Positions 1 to 9,672 of a DNA stretch of 64,000 bases are shown here, piece by piece. Each line of letters begins with the position of its first letter. The stretch's first letter is position 1. Source of the stretch: Hornefia porci. Lineage in GTDB: Bacteria > Bacillota > Clostridia > Peptostreptococcales > Anaerovoracaceae. The notes below the pieces were generated by a model. The model saw nothing but the letters and a program-made list of their open reading frames with translations, did not search any database and had not been told where the DNA came from. The position numbers and the translations under genes were made by a program. The stretch is from NCBI RefSeq assembly GCF_001940235.1, contig NZ_MJIE01000001.1, positions 496,001 through 560,000 on the forward strand, read 5' to 3'.

Positions 1-2475
1 AATGTGAAATACGATGATCTTCCGGAGAACCTTGTCAACGCCTTTGTCGCGCTGGAGGATAAAACCTTCTGGAAGCATCACGGCTTCAACTTCATCCGCG
101 TCATGGGCGCAATTAAGAGCTCCATCACATCAGGCGGTCAGGTCAGCGGCACCAGCACCATCACACAGCAGCTGGCGCGAAACGTCTATCTGACATCCTC
201 GATGTCTCAGCACACGATGAAGCGAAAAATCATCGAGGCGTGGTATACCGTGAAGCTCGAGCGCAACCTGAGCAAGAAGCAGATCATGGAAGCCTATCTG
301 AACACCATTTACCTCGGCTTCGGAAGCTACGGCGTAGAGGCTGCGTCCGAGGCCTACTTCGGCAAGCACGTTCAGAAGTTGACGCTGGCACAGTGTGCGG
401 CTCTTGCCGCTATTCCTCAGTCGCCGTCCAACTATGCTCTGGTAGAGCTTCTGGACCCCGACGCAACGCCCGGCAGCGGCACCGTTCTGAAGCGTAGCAA
501 TGAAGGAACCTATGTCATGAACGACACCAGCAAGGACCGCCGCGATACCTGTCTGGCGCTGATGAAGGAACAGGGGTACATCACCTCCGCCCAGTATAAG
601 AAGGCCACCGGCACCAGTCTGAAGAAGATGCTGAATGTCAACTTCAACGCAAACAGCTCGGGCATCGCCTACTTCACCGACTACGTGGTGGAGCAGGTCA
701 TCTCGGATCTGCAGGACAAGCAGGATCTCAGCTATGACGAGGCGTGGGACAAAGTATATAAAGGCGGTCTGAAGATCTACTCCACTCTGGATCTGAAGGC
801 GCAGAAAACCATTCAGAAGGAATTCCGCAACGACGCGAATTTCCCCTCGATCACAAATATCAGCTACGACGGCAACGGAAATATTCTGAACAAAAACGGC
901 GCTGTGGCGATGTACAAATACAGCAACTACATCAGCAACGGCCGGTTCACCTTCAAATCCAGCGAGATTACGAAGAATTCCGATAATTCTCTGACCATCA
1001 AGGCCAACAAACGGCTGAATATTTACAAGACGACCGCCAACGGACAGACGGATTACAGCATCGAGTTCCCCACCATGTATCAGTGGGCGAACGGAAAGCT
1101 GTACTCCATCTCCGGCGGATATATCAACATTCCTCAGCAGTACAAGACCCTTGACAGCAAGGGGAACGTAATCGTGTCCGCCAAATTCGTGACAAGCAAG
1201 GCGGGAAAGAAATTCTTCCATAAGAAGAACGGCCGCTATTATATCACAAAGGACGGTTACACAGTGAATCAGAAGGTCGTGCAGCCTCAGGCCGCCATGA
1301 CAATCATTGAGAACAGCACCGGCGAGATCAAGGCGATGGTCGGCGGAAGAAAAACCCGGGGCAAAATGCTCTACAACAGAGCGACCGAGCCGCGGCAGTC
1401 CGGATCTTCGATCAAGCCTCTGGCGGTATACGGTGCGGCGCTCCAGCAGAGCGTGGAGGAAATGCGCGAAGGGAAGAAGCATACCTTTGTCAACTATAAC
1501 ATCGACAGCCAGGGAACCAGCGGATGGGGCGACTACATCACCGCGGGCTCTACCGTCGTGGACGAGCGGACCACCAACAACGGCACCACATGGCCGGCCA
1601 ACGCGTCCGGCTCCTACAGCGGCAGACAGACCTTCCGCTCCGCGCTGCGGAACTCTATCAACACCTGCGCGTATAAGATCTTCATGCAGGTCGGCGTGGA
1701 CTACTCGGTCAAGATGGTCAAGAAGTTCGGAATCACGACGCTGGTGACCACCGGCAGCACCAACGACCTGAACGCCGCGGCTCTCGCTCTCGGCGGACAG
1801 ACCAAGGGCGTCACCACACTGGAAATGGCCAACGCCTTTACCACCTTCCCGAACAACGGGACCAGAGCCAAGACGCCGATCTGTTATACCAAGGTCACGG
1901 ACGGTGACGGGAACACCCTGATCACCAAGACCGTCAGCAAGGTCCGGGTGCTCGACAAGGGAGTTGCCTGGATCATGACCAACCTGCTGAAGGGCGTTGT
2001 GTCCGGCGGTACCGGTACAGCCGCTGCCGTCACGGGTACGCAGGCCGGAGGTAAAACAGGAACCACCAGTAACCAGTATGATATCTGGTTCGACGGTTTC
2101 ACGCAGAACTACACTGCGGCACTCTGGATCGGAAACGACATCAACATCTCCCTCACCAGCATGTCCGGCTACGCGGCGTCCCTGTGGGGCAAGATCATGA
2201 ATCAGCTTCCTGAAGCAGTCAAGGGCTCGTACAAAGGAATGCCCGGCGATGTTCAGTATGTCAACGGAGAATACTACGTCAAGGGGACGTACAGCTACAG
2301 CGGCTATTCCACCGGCAGAAGTACAACCGGCAACAACACCGGCGACGATAACGACGACAATAAGAAGACCCAGAACAATAACGGGAACAACAATAACAAC
2401 AATAACAACACGACTGCTGACAACGGAAATAACAATAATACAAACAACGGGAACAACACCGACGACGATGAATGA
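1..2475 (+). CDS. Class A penicillin-binding protein (PBP1A-like), 5' end cut by window
   Basis: Bifunctional peptidoglycan synthase: a GT51 glycosyltransferase polymerises lipid II and a transpeptidase cross-links the strands, at the outer face of the membrane. The frame is open to base 1, so the GTG at 4 is not the real start; the cytoplasmic tail and membrane anchor are missing. Counting from that GTG, the GT51 catalytic Glu is E18 in ALEDKTFW, followed by GTSTITQQLARN. The transpeptidase motifs are S468-S-I-K471, S551-I-N553 and K684-T-G686. The last ~60 residues are a low-complexity Asn/Asp/Gly/Thr tail, common in Clostridia PBPs and probably in the wall. It converges on rpe across a terminator. 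Confidence 0.95.
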   Translation, partial: NVKYDDLPENLVNAFVALEDKTFWKHHGFNFIRVMGAIKSSITSGGQVSGTSTITQQLARNVYLTSSMSQHTMKRKIIEAWYTVKLERNLSKKQIMEAYLNTIYLGFGSYGVEAASEAYFGKHVQKLTLAQCAALAAIPQSPSNYALVELLDPDATPGSGTVLKRSNEGTYVMNDTSKDRRDTCLALMKEQGYITSAQYKKATGTSLKKMLNVNFNANSSGIAYFTDYVVEQVISDLQDKQDLSYDEAWDKVYKGGLKIYSTLDLKAQKTIQKEFRNDANFPSITNISYDGNGNILNKNGAVAMYKYSNYISNGRFTFKSSEITKNSDNSLTIKANKRLNIYKTTANGQTDYSIEFPTMYQWANGKLYSISGGYINIPQQYKTLDSKGNVIVSAKFVTSKAGKKFFHKKNGRYYITKDGYTVNQKVVQPQAAMTIIENSTGEIKAMVGGRKTRGKMLYNRATEPRQSGSSIKPLAVYGAALQQSVEEMREGKKHTFVNYNIDSQGTSGWGDYITAGSTVVDERTTNNGTTWPANASGSYSGRQTFRSALRNSINTCAYKIFMQVGVDYSVKMVKKFGITTLVTTGSTNDLNAAALALGGQTKGVTTLEMANAFTTFPNNGTRAKTPICYTKVTDGDGNTLITKTVSKVRVLDKGVAWIMTNLLKGVVSGGTGTAAAVTGTQAGGKTGTTSNQYDIWFDGFTQNYTAALWIGNDINISLTSMSGYAASLWGKIMNQLPEAVKGSYKGMPGDVQYVNGEYYVKGTYSYSGYSTGRSTTGNNTGDDNDDNKKTQNNNGNNNNNNNNTTADNGNNNNTNNGNNTDDDE

Positions 2476-2486
2476 TCCGTCGTCGG

Positions 2487-2547
2487 AAAATCCGGAACGC
2501 TGCGGGAAGACATCAGAAAAGGTTTCTTCCCCTGCGTTCCGGATTTT
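2487..2547 (+). terminator. Rho-independent terminator of the PBP gene
   Basis: A long hairpin pairs AAATCCGGAACGC with GCGTTCCGGATTT and adds a GGGAAG/CTTCCC extension, followed by TTTTTA. It lies 12 bases after the stop codon. Confidence 0.85.
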
Positions 2548-2562
2548 TATTGCACAATAAAT

Positions 2563-2583
2563 CCCCGCGTCTGCGCCGCGGGG
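2563..2583 (-). terminator. Probable terminator of the rpe operon
   Basis: CCCCGCG and CGCGGGG pair across a 7-base loop just beyond the rpe stop on the minus strand, followed by ATTTATTG. The T run is weak, so efficiency is uncertain. Confidence 0.55.
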
Positions 2584-2596
2584 ATACCGTATTTGT

Positions 2597-3256
2597 TTAT
2601 TCAGCGCCCAGCTTCTGACGGAACTCCCGGACACGCTGTGAAAGATCCTCTGCGCCGAAGACAGCGGATCCCGCAACAACGATATCCGTTCCGGCCTCCA
2701 CGATTTCCTCCGCATTCTCAAGCTTGGCTCCGCCATCGATTTCAATCTCAAATTCACAGCCGTATTTTTCCCGGATCTCCACGAGCTTCCGGACCTTTTT
2801 CATACAGGAACGGATGAAGGACTGCCCGCCGAAACCCGGATTAACTGTCATCACAAGAATCAGATCCGCATATTCCAGAATATCCTCCAGCATGCAGATG
2901 GGCGTTGCCGGATTGACAGCCACCCCCGCTCCGACGCCATAGGAGCGGATATGCTCCACCGTGCGGTTCAGATGCGGACACGCCTCCTGATGAACGGTGA
3001 TGAACTCCGTCTTCTCCGTGACAAAATCGCCGAGATACCGGTCCGGATCCTCAATCATCAGATGAACATCGTAGGGGGCGGTCTCGAAGTCGTTCAGACT
3101 CTTCATCACAGACGCTCCGAAGCTGATATTCGGCACGAAATGCCCGTCCATAACGTCAATATGCATATAATCGGCTCCGGCCGCCGAGACAATTTCCGTC
3201 TGTTCGCCCAGTCTGGCAAAATCCGCCGACAGAATCGATGGTGATAGCTTAGCCAT
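2597..3256 (-). CDS. rpe: Ribulose-phosphate 3-epimerase
   Basis: Interconverts ribulose 5-phosphate and xylulose 5-phosphate in the pentose phosphate pathway, in the cytoplasm. The 219-residue protein has the usual family length. It opens with SPSILSADFARLGEQ and carries HIDVMDGHFVPNISFG (metal-binding His/Asp), VMTVNPGFGGQ (phosphate loop) and EIDGGAKLEN (second Asp). The gene is last in its run and its start overlaps the rsgA stop by 8 bases, indicating translational coupling. The rsgA-rpe order is standard in Firmicutes. Confidence 0.97.
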   Translation of the reverse strand: MAKLSPSILSADFARLGEQTEIVSAAGADYMHIDVMDGHFVPNISFGASVMKSLNDFETAPYDVHLMIEDPDRYLGDFVTEKTEFITVHQEACPHLNRTVEHIRSYGVGAGVAVNPATPICMLEDILEYADLILVMTVNPGFGGQSFIRSCMKKVRKLVEIREKYGCEFEIEIDGGAKLENAEEIVEAGTDIVVAGSAVFGAEDLSQRVREFRQKLGAE

Positions 3257-4124
3257 AGATATTCCTCCTCTTCTCCTTCAGTTCCTCAAAATTGCGGATA
3301 TAAGACTCATAACGCAGGGGATGAATCTCCCCGCGGCGCACAGCCTCCCGGATTCCGCAGCCCGGCTCATGGATATGATGACAGTCGTCGAATCTGCAGT
3401 TTCCGAGCCGTTCACAGATTTCCGGATAGCAGGCGTCCAGTTCGTCCTCCGTCACATCGGACAGGTCGAAGGATGTAAATCCCGGCGTGTCATACAGCAT
3501 ACCGCCGCCGGAAAGCCCGAAGATTTCCACATGTCTCGTCGTATGCCGTCCTCTCCCCGTCTTGTGACTCAGCCCGGACGTTTCCATGCCGGCGTCAGGA
3601 ATCAGCAGATTCGTGATGCTGGATTTTCCGACGCCGGAAGGACCGGCCAGCGCGGAGGCCTTCCCGGCGATTTCCGCCTTCAGCTCCGCTATTCCCTCTC
3701 CGGTACAGGCGCTGACCCGCAGAACGGGATAGACGCCCCGGTAGCGGGATGTCAGTTCACCCGCCTCTTCCTCCGTAACCAGATCTTTTTTGTTCATGCA
3801 GAGAACAGGCGTTACTCCTTTGCTCTCCGCGGTAATCAGAAATTTATCGATCACATCGAAATTCGGCGAGGGCTCCGCCGGAGCAAACACGATAACCATG
3901 CAGTCAATATTGACGACGGGCGGGCGGGAAAACAGATTCCTGCGGGGCTCCACCGCATTGACGACTCCGTCGCCGTCCTCCAGCACCTCGATCTCCACAA
4001 GGTCTCCGACCATGGGGGTGATGCCCTCCTTCCGGAAGATTCCTCTCCCCCGGGTCCTGACGATACCCTGCTCCGTCCTGATATAATAGAATCCTCCGAT
4101 TCCTTTTATGATCCTTCCTCTCAT
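3249..4124 (-). CDS. rsgA: Small ribosomal subunit maturation GTPase RsgA
   Basis: Circularly permuted GTPase that checks late 30S subunit assembly. Order: N-terminal OB fold (about 1-65), G4 motif MNKKDL, then the P-loop GPSGVGKS (about 161-168), then G3 DTPGF, and a C-terminal zinc knuckle NCRFDDCHHIHEPGC. I start at the ATG at 4124, 11 bases after AAGGAG; an upstream GTG at 4133 would sit only 2 bases from the ribosome site. It lies between the PASTA kinase and rpe. In Bacillus the homologous GTPase is a PrkC substrate, which fits the neighbourhood. Confidence 0.95.
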   Translation of the reverse strand: MRGRIIKGIGGFYYIRTEQGIVRTRGRGIFRKEGITPMVGDLVEIEVLEDGDGVVNAVEPRRNLFSRPPVVNIDCMVIVFAPAEPSPNFDVIDKFLITAESKGVTPVLCMNKKDLVTEEEAGELTSRYRGVYPVLRVSACTGEGIAELKAEIAGKASALAGPSGVGKSSITNLLIPDAGMETSGLSHKTGRGRHTTRHVEIFGLSGGGMLYDTPGFTSFDLSDVTEDELDACYPEICERLGNCRFDDCHHIHEPGCGIREAVRRGEIHPLRYESYIRNFEELKEKRRNIYG

Positions 4125-4139
4125 CAGGCGCACGGCTCC

Positions 4140-5882
4140 TTAATCATCCGAATCCTCCTCCGGATTATTCCCCGGATTATCCGGATCCGTAGACGGCGCG
4201 CCCTTACTGATCTTCAGACTGACCGACGCTCCCTTCGACACCTTGGTTCCCGCGCCGTACTGCTGCCACATGACGGTTCCCTTGCTGTACACCGTGCTCT
4301 CCTCATACAGGATCTTTCCTGTCGTAAGTCCGTAGCTCGTCAGCTTGGCCTTTGCCTCGGTGAAGCTCAACCCGGTCAAAGACGGCACAGAAATCTTTGT
4401 TTCCTCAACCGTCTTTTTACCGCTGCAAACGACGATATTCACGCTGGTGCCCTTCTCCTTCACCGTATTAGCACTCGGATCCTGACTGATGATCTGTCCC
4501 TTGGAATAATTATCGCTCTTTGCGTAGTCTACGCTCCCGAGCTCAAATTCGCCGTTCTCCTTCAGATACGATGTGATCTCATCCTTATCGTAATATTTTC
4601 CGACCAGATTCGGAACAGAGCCGGTTTTCTTTCCCGCACTGAGGTTCACAACGACCGTAGTCCCCTTTTTCACCTTCGTGTAGGCGGCCGGTGACTGCTT
4701 CGCCACATTGCCGGCGTCAATGCTGTCACTGTTGACCTTGTCGCCCTTCTCAATTTTCAGTCCCGCGTCCTCCAGCGCCTTTCTGGCTTCCGAATAGCTG
4801 AGATCCGTTACTGACGGTACGGTAACCTTGCCGAAACTGAGAGTGTTCGTCGCAAACAGCACGCCAAGGACGCCGGCGATCAGCAGAAGCGCAATCAGAA
4901 GAATGATGGGCCATTTTTTCCGCCCCTTCTTTTTGCCTTTCTTCTTGCCTTTCCCGTCAGTATCCTCCTCGGAGTCCTGCACCGCCGCCATCGGAACGGG
5001 ATTCTGCTGCGGTCTGTAATTTCTGTTATCGCTGGCCGCAAACACAGAGTCGCCGACCATATTTGTCACAAATTCAATATTCTTCAGCTCCGCAAGCATC
5101 TCATCCGCGTTTCTGTAGCGGTTGGACTGGAATTTATCTGTGGCCTTCATGACCAGCTTCTCCAGCTGCGGCGGGATTCCAGGAACGAGCCGGGAGGGCG
5201 GCGTGATCTCGTCATTGATGTGCATCAGCGCCACCTGAACCGGATTCTCGCCGTCGAACGGAACCGTTCCGGTCAGCATCTCGTACAGAACAATTCCCAG
5301 AGAGTAGATATCGGAACGCTCATCCACGTATGCTCCCCGGGCCTGCTCGGGAGAAAAGTAATGAACCGAGCCGATAATCTTGCTGGTTTCCGTCAGAGTG
5401 GAATCGCTGACCGCCTTGGCGATACCGAAATCGCCCAGTTTGGCGGTTCCCTCTGTGGTAATCATGATGTTATGGGGCTTGATGTCCCGGTGGATGATGT
5501 TGTGCTTGTGCGCCAGACTCAATGCAGAGGCAACCTCCTTGGTGATCTCAATGGCCCGCCGGTAATCCATCGGAGCCTGCTCTTTAATGATCTGACTCAG
5601 CGGTTTTCCGTCCACAAGCTCCATGACGATGAAGTGGATATTGCCCTCATGTCCGACGTCGTAGACGCTGATGATATTCGGATGCTGCAGCCCCGCCGCC
5701 GCCTGAGACTCCCGGCGGAAGCTGTCCACGAACTGCGCGTCTTTGGTATACTCCGGACGCAGGATCTTGATCGCGACAAAACGATTCAGAAGACGGTCCT
5801 TCGCTTTGTACACAACGGCCATGCCGCCTTCTCCGATCTTTTCGATCAGCTCATATCTTCCTACTAATAATTTGTTACTCAT
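4140..5882 (-). CDS. prkC: PASTA-domain Ser/Thr protein kinase (PrkC/PknB type)
   Basis: Membrane kinase that senses muropeptides or lipid II and phosphorylates cell-wall and translation proteins. The kinase domain (about 10-270) has the glycine loop GEGGMAVVYK, catalytic K39, HRDIKPHN with D133, DFG at 151 and a PEQARG activation segment. A lysine-rich juxtamembrane stretch precedes one transmembrane segment (about 324-346), then three extracellular PASTA repeats (about 352-560) and an Asp/Asn/Glu-rich tail. Length 580 is typical for a three-PASTA kinase. Its start overlaps the phosphatase gene by 8 bases, the usual kinase-phosphatase pairing. Confidence 0.96.
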   Translation of the reverse strand: MSNKLLVGRYELIEKIGEGGMAVVYKAKDRLLNRFVAIKILRPEYTKDAQFVDSFRRESQAAAGLQHPNIISVYDVGHEGNIHFIVMELVDGKPLSQIIKEQAPMDYRRAIEITKEVASALSLAHKHNIIHRDIKPHNIMITTEGTAKLGDFGIAKAVSDSTLTETSKIIGSVHYFSPEQARGAYVDERSDIYSLGIVLYEMLTGTVPFDGENPVQVALMHINDEITPPSRLVPGIPPQLEKLVMKATDKFQSNRYRNADEMLAELKNIEFVTNMVGDSVFAASDNRNYRPQQNPVPMAAVQDSEEDTDGKGKKKGKKKGRKKWPIILLIALLLIAGVLGVLFATNTLSFGKVTVPSVTDLSYSEARKALEDAGLKIEKGDKVNSDSIDAGNVAKQSPAAYTKVKKGTTVVVNLSAGKKTGSVPNLVGKYYDKDEITSYLKENGEFELGSVDYAKSDNYSKGQIISQDPSANTVKEKGTSVNIVVCSGKKTVEETKISVPSLTGLSFTEAKAKLTSYGLTTGKILYEESTVYSKGTVMWQQYGAGTKVSKGASVSLKISKGAPSTDPDNPGNNPEEDSDD

Positions 5883-6621
5883 CTAGGTCATCCTCCGTGA
5901 TCTTCAAGCAGATTATCGTAATGTTATCGTTGCCTCCGTTCATGTTGGCCATTTCTATGAGGTCGTAGCATGTGTCTCCCATCGTTTTTCCTTCCGAGAG
6001 CTTGCTCACGATATCGTTCTTCTTTACCTCCCCGTACAATCCGTCTGTACAGAGAAGGATGATATCATCTTTCATGACCGGCGCGATGAAAAAATCCGAT
6101 TCGATTTTCGGTTCCGCGCCGACGGCCCGGGTGATCATGTTTTTATTCTCATGGGACTCCGCTTCCTTTTCTGTAATCACTCCGGCCTTCACCAGACTGT
6201 TTACGTAGGTGTGGTCCTCCGTGATCTGCTCCAGTCTTCCTTTGCGATAAACATAAGCTCTGCTGTCCCCCACATTGGTAACGTACATTTTGTTTTTTCT
6301 GATAAACGCGATGACCACTGTCGTCGCCATCCCCCGGTTCTGTTCAAACCTTCTGGAGTTCTCCAGAACACGGAAGTTGATTTCCCTCACACAGGTGTCG
6401 AAATATTGATGGATCTGCCCCGGCGTCTTCAACGCGTCCACAGGATGGCGATCTACATAATCGATGATCCCCGTCACTGCGGTTCTGCTCGCGATCTCTC
6501 CGGAGTTGCTGCCTCCCACGCCGTCTGCGATCACAAAAACCCTGTCCCGGGGCATGACATAGCAGGCGTCTTCATTGTTGCTGCGCATCCTGCCCTTGTC
6601 GGTTCTGAAACCTATGTCCAT
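5875..6621 (-). CDS. prpC: PP2C-type Ser/Thr phosphatase (PrpC/Stp)
   Basis: Mn/Mg-dependent phosphatase that reverses phosphorylation by the adjacent PASTA kinase. The 248-residue protein starts MDIGFRTDKGRMRSNNEDAC, with metal ligands in NNED and in ADGVGGSNSGE (D33, G34); GDSRAY, LLCTDGLYGE and NGGNDNITII are further PP2C motifs. It follows rsmB after 22 bases. In many Firmicutes rlmN lies between rsmB and this gene; it is absent here. Confidence 0.96.
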   Translation of the reverse strand: MDIGFRTDKGRMRSNNEDACYVMPRDRVFVIADGVGGSNSGEIASRTAVTGIIDYVDRHPVDALKTPGQIHQYFDTCVREINFRVLENSRRFEQNRGMATTVVIAFIRKNKMYVTNVGDSRAYVYRKGRLEQITEDHTYVNSLVKAGVITEKEAESHENKNMITRAVGAEPKIESDFFIAPVMKDDIILLCTDGLYGEVKKNDIVSKLSEGKTMGDTCYDLIEMANMNGGNDNITIICLKITEDDLDE

Positions 6622-6643
6622 AGATTTGGCTGACTCCTTTCCA

Positions 6644-7927
6644 TCAGTACTTTTTCTTGAGCTTGCAATAATAGAATCCGTCGGTGCCTTCCCCGTTCGG
6701 CATCAGCTGCCGGCTGTGAATCAGTCGGAAATTGCTGTTGTTTTTCAGGAAATTCTCCACAACATCCGCATTCTCTATTTTATTGACTGTGCAGGTACTG
6801 TAAATGATATACCCGCCCTTCTTCAGATATTTCGATGAGGTCTGCAGTATCTGAAGCTGTTTTTTCGCCAGATCTCTGCCTTCGTTCTTTACCTTTCTGT
6901 ATTTGATCTCAGGTTTCCTGCGGACAACGCCAAGACCCGTACATGGCACGTCACAGATGACCTTGTCCGCGGTCTCCACAAGATCGGTTCTCAGTTCCTC
7001 CGCGTTATTCAGCGCGGTATGGATAATATCAATCCCCAGACGCCGCGCATGTTTCTCAATCGCCTCAAGCTTTTTTTCATAAATATCAAAGGAATATACA
7101 TTCCCCGTATTCTCCATCATTTCCGCGCAGACAAAGGATTTCCCGCCCGGCGCAGCGCACACATCGATGACCGTGTCTCCCGGCCGCGGCTCCAGAGCCT
7201 CCACTGAAGCGGCTGAACCGGCGTCCTGCACAAAGAACAGTCCTTCCGTGTATTCCGGAAGTTCCAGCAGTCCGTGTCCCTCCAGCGTCAGCACATTCTT
7301 CGAAACCTGACTGTAATACGCCTGTATGCCTCTTTCTCCCAGCCGCACCCGCAGCTCCTCCGGCGTCGTTTTCAGTGTATTGACGCGGACGGTAAACGGC
7401 GGGACCAGATTGCTTGCCGCCATCAGAGAGGCCGCGCGTTCCTCGCCGTACTGATCCAGCCACAGCTTTGTGATCCAGGGATCAAAGGAGTACGCCGCAC
7501 TGAACCGCTTCACCGGATCCTCCTCGTGAATCGGCTGTTTCAGCGTTTCCCGGCTGCGCTGAAAATTCCGGAGCACGCCGTTAATCATCTTTGTCTGATA
7601 AAAGCAGAATTTCTTCGCCATCTTCACGGTTTCATTCACCGCAGCGTAATCCGGAACAGAATCCATAAACATCAGCTGATAAATTCCCATGCGCAGAAGC
7701 ACATGGGGCTCCGCGTCCAGTTTCCGGAGTCCTCTTTTCACCAGCTGCTCCAGAAGATAGTCCAGATACAGCTTGTTCTCGAGAACGCCGTAGACCAGAT
7801 CCCTGACGAACGCCGGGGAATCCGGCTTCATCGTCCTGATCTGATTGTTCAGCTCGATGTTTGAATAGCTCGTGTTCTTCTCCATCCGAAGCAGCGTATA
7901 GTAGGCTGTTTTTCGGTTGATATCCAT
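6644..7927 (-). CDS. rsmB: 16S rRNA (cytosine-967-C5) methyltransferase RsmB
   Basis: SAM-dependent methyltransferase that makes m5C967 in 16S rRNA. An N-terminal NusB-like RNA-binding domain (about 1-140) precedes a Rossmann-fold catalytic domain with VIDVCAAPGGKS (SAM loop). The two essential cysteines lie in CDVPCTGLGVVRR and YSTCTVNKIEN; the latter is expected to be the nucleophile. Length 427 fits the family (Sun/RsmB). It sits between the zinc peptidase and the PP2C phosphatase, as in other Firmicutes. Confidence 0.95.
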   Translation of the reverse strand: MDINRKTAYYTLLRMEKNTSYSNIELNNQIRTMKPDSPAFVRDLVYGVLENKLYLDYLLEQLVKRGLRKLDAEPHVLLRMGIYQLMFMDSVPDYAAVNETVKMAKKFCFYQTKMINGVLRNFQRSRETLKQPIHEEDPVKRFSAAYSFDPWITKLWLDQYGEERAASLMAASNLVPPFTVRVNTLKTTPEELRVRLGERGIQAYYSQVSKNVLTLEGHGLLELPEYTEGLFFVQDAGSAASVEALEPRPGDTVIDVCAAPGGKSFVCAEMMENTGNVYSFDIYEKKLEAIEKHARRLGIDIIHTALNNAEELRTDLVETADKVICDVPCTGLGVVRRKPEIKYRKVKNEGRDLAKKQLQILQTSSKYLKKGGYIIYSTCTVNKIENADVVENFLKNNSNFRLIHSRQLMPNGEGTDGFYYCKLKKKY

Positions 7928-7963
7928 ACAGACCTCTCTTTGTTATCAGGAAAGTGTCCGCGG

Positions 7964-8677
7964 TCAGTCGCTGTTCCTCAGAGCGATCAGGCGCAGAAGA
8001 TTTGCCGCCGCTACAGCAACCGCCGCTACATATGTCATTGCCGCCGCCCGCAGCACTCTGCGGGATCCCTGCATGTCCTCCGGCATCACCAGCTGCATCG
8101 CCTCCATCTGCTTCAGCGCCCGGCGGCTCGCATTGAATTCCACCGGCAGAGTAATCAGATGAAACGCGATGACAACGAGAAAAGCCACGACGCCGATATT
8201 AAACAGCAGATTCCCGATCGCGGAAGTGCCCGGGTCTGCCGCCAGCAGTGCGAATCCGATAATAATCAGAATCCAGGATGCGCCGGAAGCGAAATTCACG
8301 ACCGGCACGATTCCGTTCCGCACCTTGAGAGGAACGTAATTGCGGGCATGCTGAATCGCGTGCCCCGCCTCGTGACAGGCTACGCTCACCGCGCTGACCG
8401 ACGGCACGTTGCATACAGGCTCCGACAGATTCAGTGTTCTGGACCGCGGATCGTAATGATCCGTCAGACTTCCGCCGACGGCCCGGATCTGCACATCCTG
8501 CAGCCCGTTGGCGTCCAGAACTCTGCGGGCGGCCTGCGCCCCTGTCAGCCCGTTCTGATTTCTCACCCTGGAATACCTGTTGAAAACGCTCTTCACTCTT
8601 CCCTGCGCAATGAACGCGAAGATCATTGCCGGAATCAGAATGACGACCGTTGGATCAATCCCATATCCGTAATACAT
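7964..8677 (-). CDS. YugP-family membrane zinc metallopeptidase
   Basis: Predicted membrane-bound neutral zinc protease; its physiological substrate is not established. The HEAGHAIQH motif (H102, E103, H106) gives two zinc ligands and the catalytic Glu. An N-terminal membrane segment (about 9-24) and further hydrophobic stretches after residue 120 (IVPVVNFASGASWILIIIGF; LLFNIGVVAFLVVIAFHLI) suggest a multipass protein. Members of this family (Zn_peptidase_2) are about 225-235 residues long. A strong AAGGAGG precedes the start. Its place between fmt and rsmB is common in Clostridia. Confidence 0.88.
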   Translation of the reverse strand: MYYGYGIDPTVVILIPAMIFAFIAQGRVKSVFNRYSRVRNQNGLTGAQAARRVLDANGLQDVQIRAVGGSLTDHYDPRSRTLNLSEPVCNVPSVSAVSVACHEAGHAIQHARNYVPLKVRNGIVPVVNFASGASWILIIIGFALLAADPGTSAIGNLLFNIGVVAFLVVIAFHLITLPVEFNASRRALKQMEAMQLVMPEDMQGSRRVLRAAAMTYVAAVAVAAANLLRLIALRNSD

Positions 8678-8739
8678 AAATATACTCCTCCTTATAAGTC
8701 AGTATACCATGAAATCCCTTCCTGTTGCATCAAAATCCT

Positions 8740-9666
8740 TTATTTCAGTACATCGCCGGGCAGTATTCTGTGCCCCCGGAGAAAATCCGCCGCCGCAGTG
8801 CGCCGTTTGCCGGGAAGCTGAAGCTCGGTTACCCGCAGGAGCTTTCCCCCGCAGCTGACGTCGATGCTGTCGGAATGAACCGCCGCCACAGTGCCCGGCG
8901 GAAGCTCACAGCGGGTGTCGGGACATTCGGCCCGCCAGATTTTCAGCGTTTTCTCTCTGTATGTACAAAACGCGCCCGGCCACGGGTCGAACGCCCGGAT
9001 CTGCCGCTCGATCTGCCGCGGATCACGGCAGAAATCGATTTTCCCGTCCTGCTTTTTCAGCAGAGGCGCGAACGTCGCCTCCTCTTCCTTCTGCTTTGTG
9101 TATACGGCCTCCCCCGACTCGATCTTCGGAAGCGTCTCAGCCAGCAGATCCGCCCCAAGAACCGCGAGCTCGTCGTGAAGCTGCTCAAAATTCTTGTGAT
9201 CCACCTCGGTCTCCGCCTTCGCGATCATGTCGCCGGAATCCAGCCCCTGCTCCATCCTCATGATGGTGACGCCGGTTTTCTCCAGCCCGTTCAGAATCGC
9301 ACGCTGCATGGGAGCAGCGCCCCGCAGCTGAGGCAGAAGGGATCCGTGTACGTTGAAGCAGCCGTACCGGGGAATATCCAGAACATCCTGCTTCAGGATC
9401 TGCCCGTAAGCGACGACGATGACGGCGTCCGGTCTGTAGTCCCGGATTTTCCGCCGATCCTCCTCACTGTCCTTCAGACGTTCCGGCTGAAGAACCTCGA
9501 TTCCGTACTCCAGAGCCGCCTGTTTCACCGGCGAAAATGTCACCTGCTTCCGGTTTCTGGCCCGATCCGGCTGGGTGACTGCAAACCCGATCTCATGACC
9601 GGCTTCGATCAGCTTGCGCAGCGTCGGGACGGCAAAATCCGGAGTTCCCATAAAAATCAGTTTCAT
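8740..9666 (-). CDS. fmt: Methionyl-tRNA formyltransferase
   Basis: Formylates initiator Met-tRNA with 10-formyl-tetrahydrofolate. The 308-residue protein begins MKLIFMGTPDFAVPTL and has the folate-binding and catalytic motif FNVHGSLLPQLRGAAP, then MRMEQGLDSGDMI and a C-terminal OB-like domain (about 205-308). The gene follows def after 6 bases, the usual def-fmt pair for adding and removing the formyl group. Confidence 0.97.
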   Translation of the reverse strand: MKLIFMGTPDFAVPTLRKLIEAGHEIGFAVTQPDRARNRKQVTFSPVKQAALEYGIEVLQPERLKDSEEDRRKIRDYRPDAVIVVAYGQILKQDVLDIPRYGCFNVHGSLLPQLRGAAPMQRAILNGLEKTGVTIMRMEQGLDSGDMIAKAETEVDHKNFEQLHDELAVLGADLLAETLPKIESGEAVYTKQKEEEATFAPLLKKQDGKIDFCRDPRQIERQIRAFDPWPGAFCTYREKTLKIWRAECPDTRCELPPGTVAAVHSDSIDVSCGGKLLRVTELQLPGKRRTAAADFLRGHRILPGDVLK

Positions 9667-9672
9667 ACGCGG

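Noticed and set aside
130..2757. 875-codon open frame on the minus strand
   Set aside because: Antisense to the PBP gene, Val/Arg-rich from the complementary codons, no family motifs and it spans the PBP terminator.
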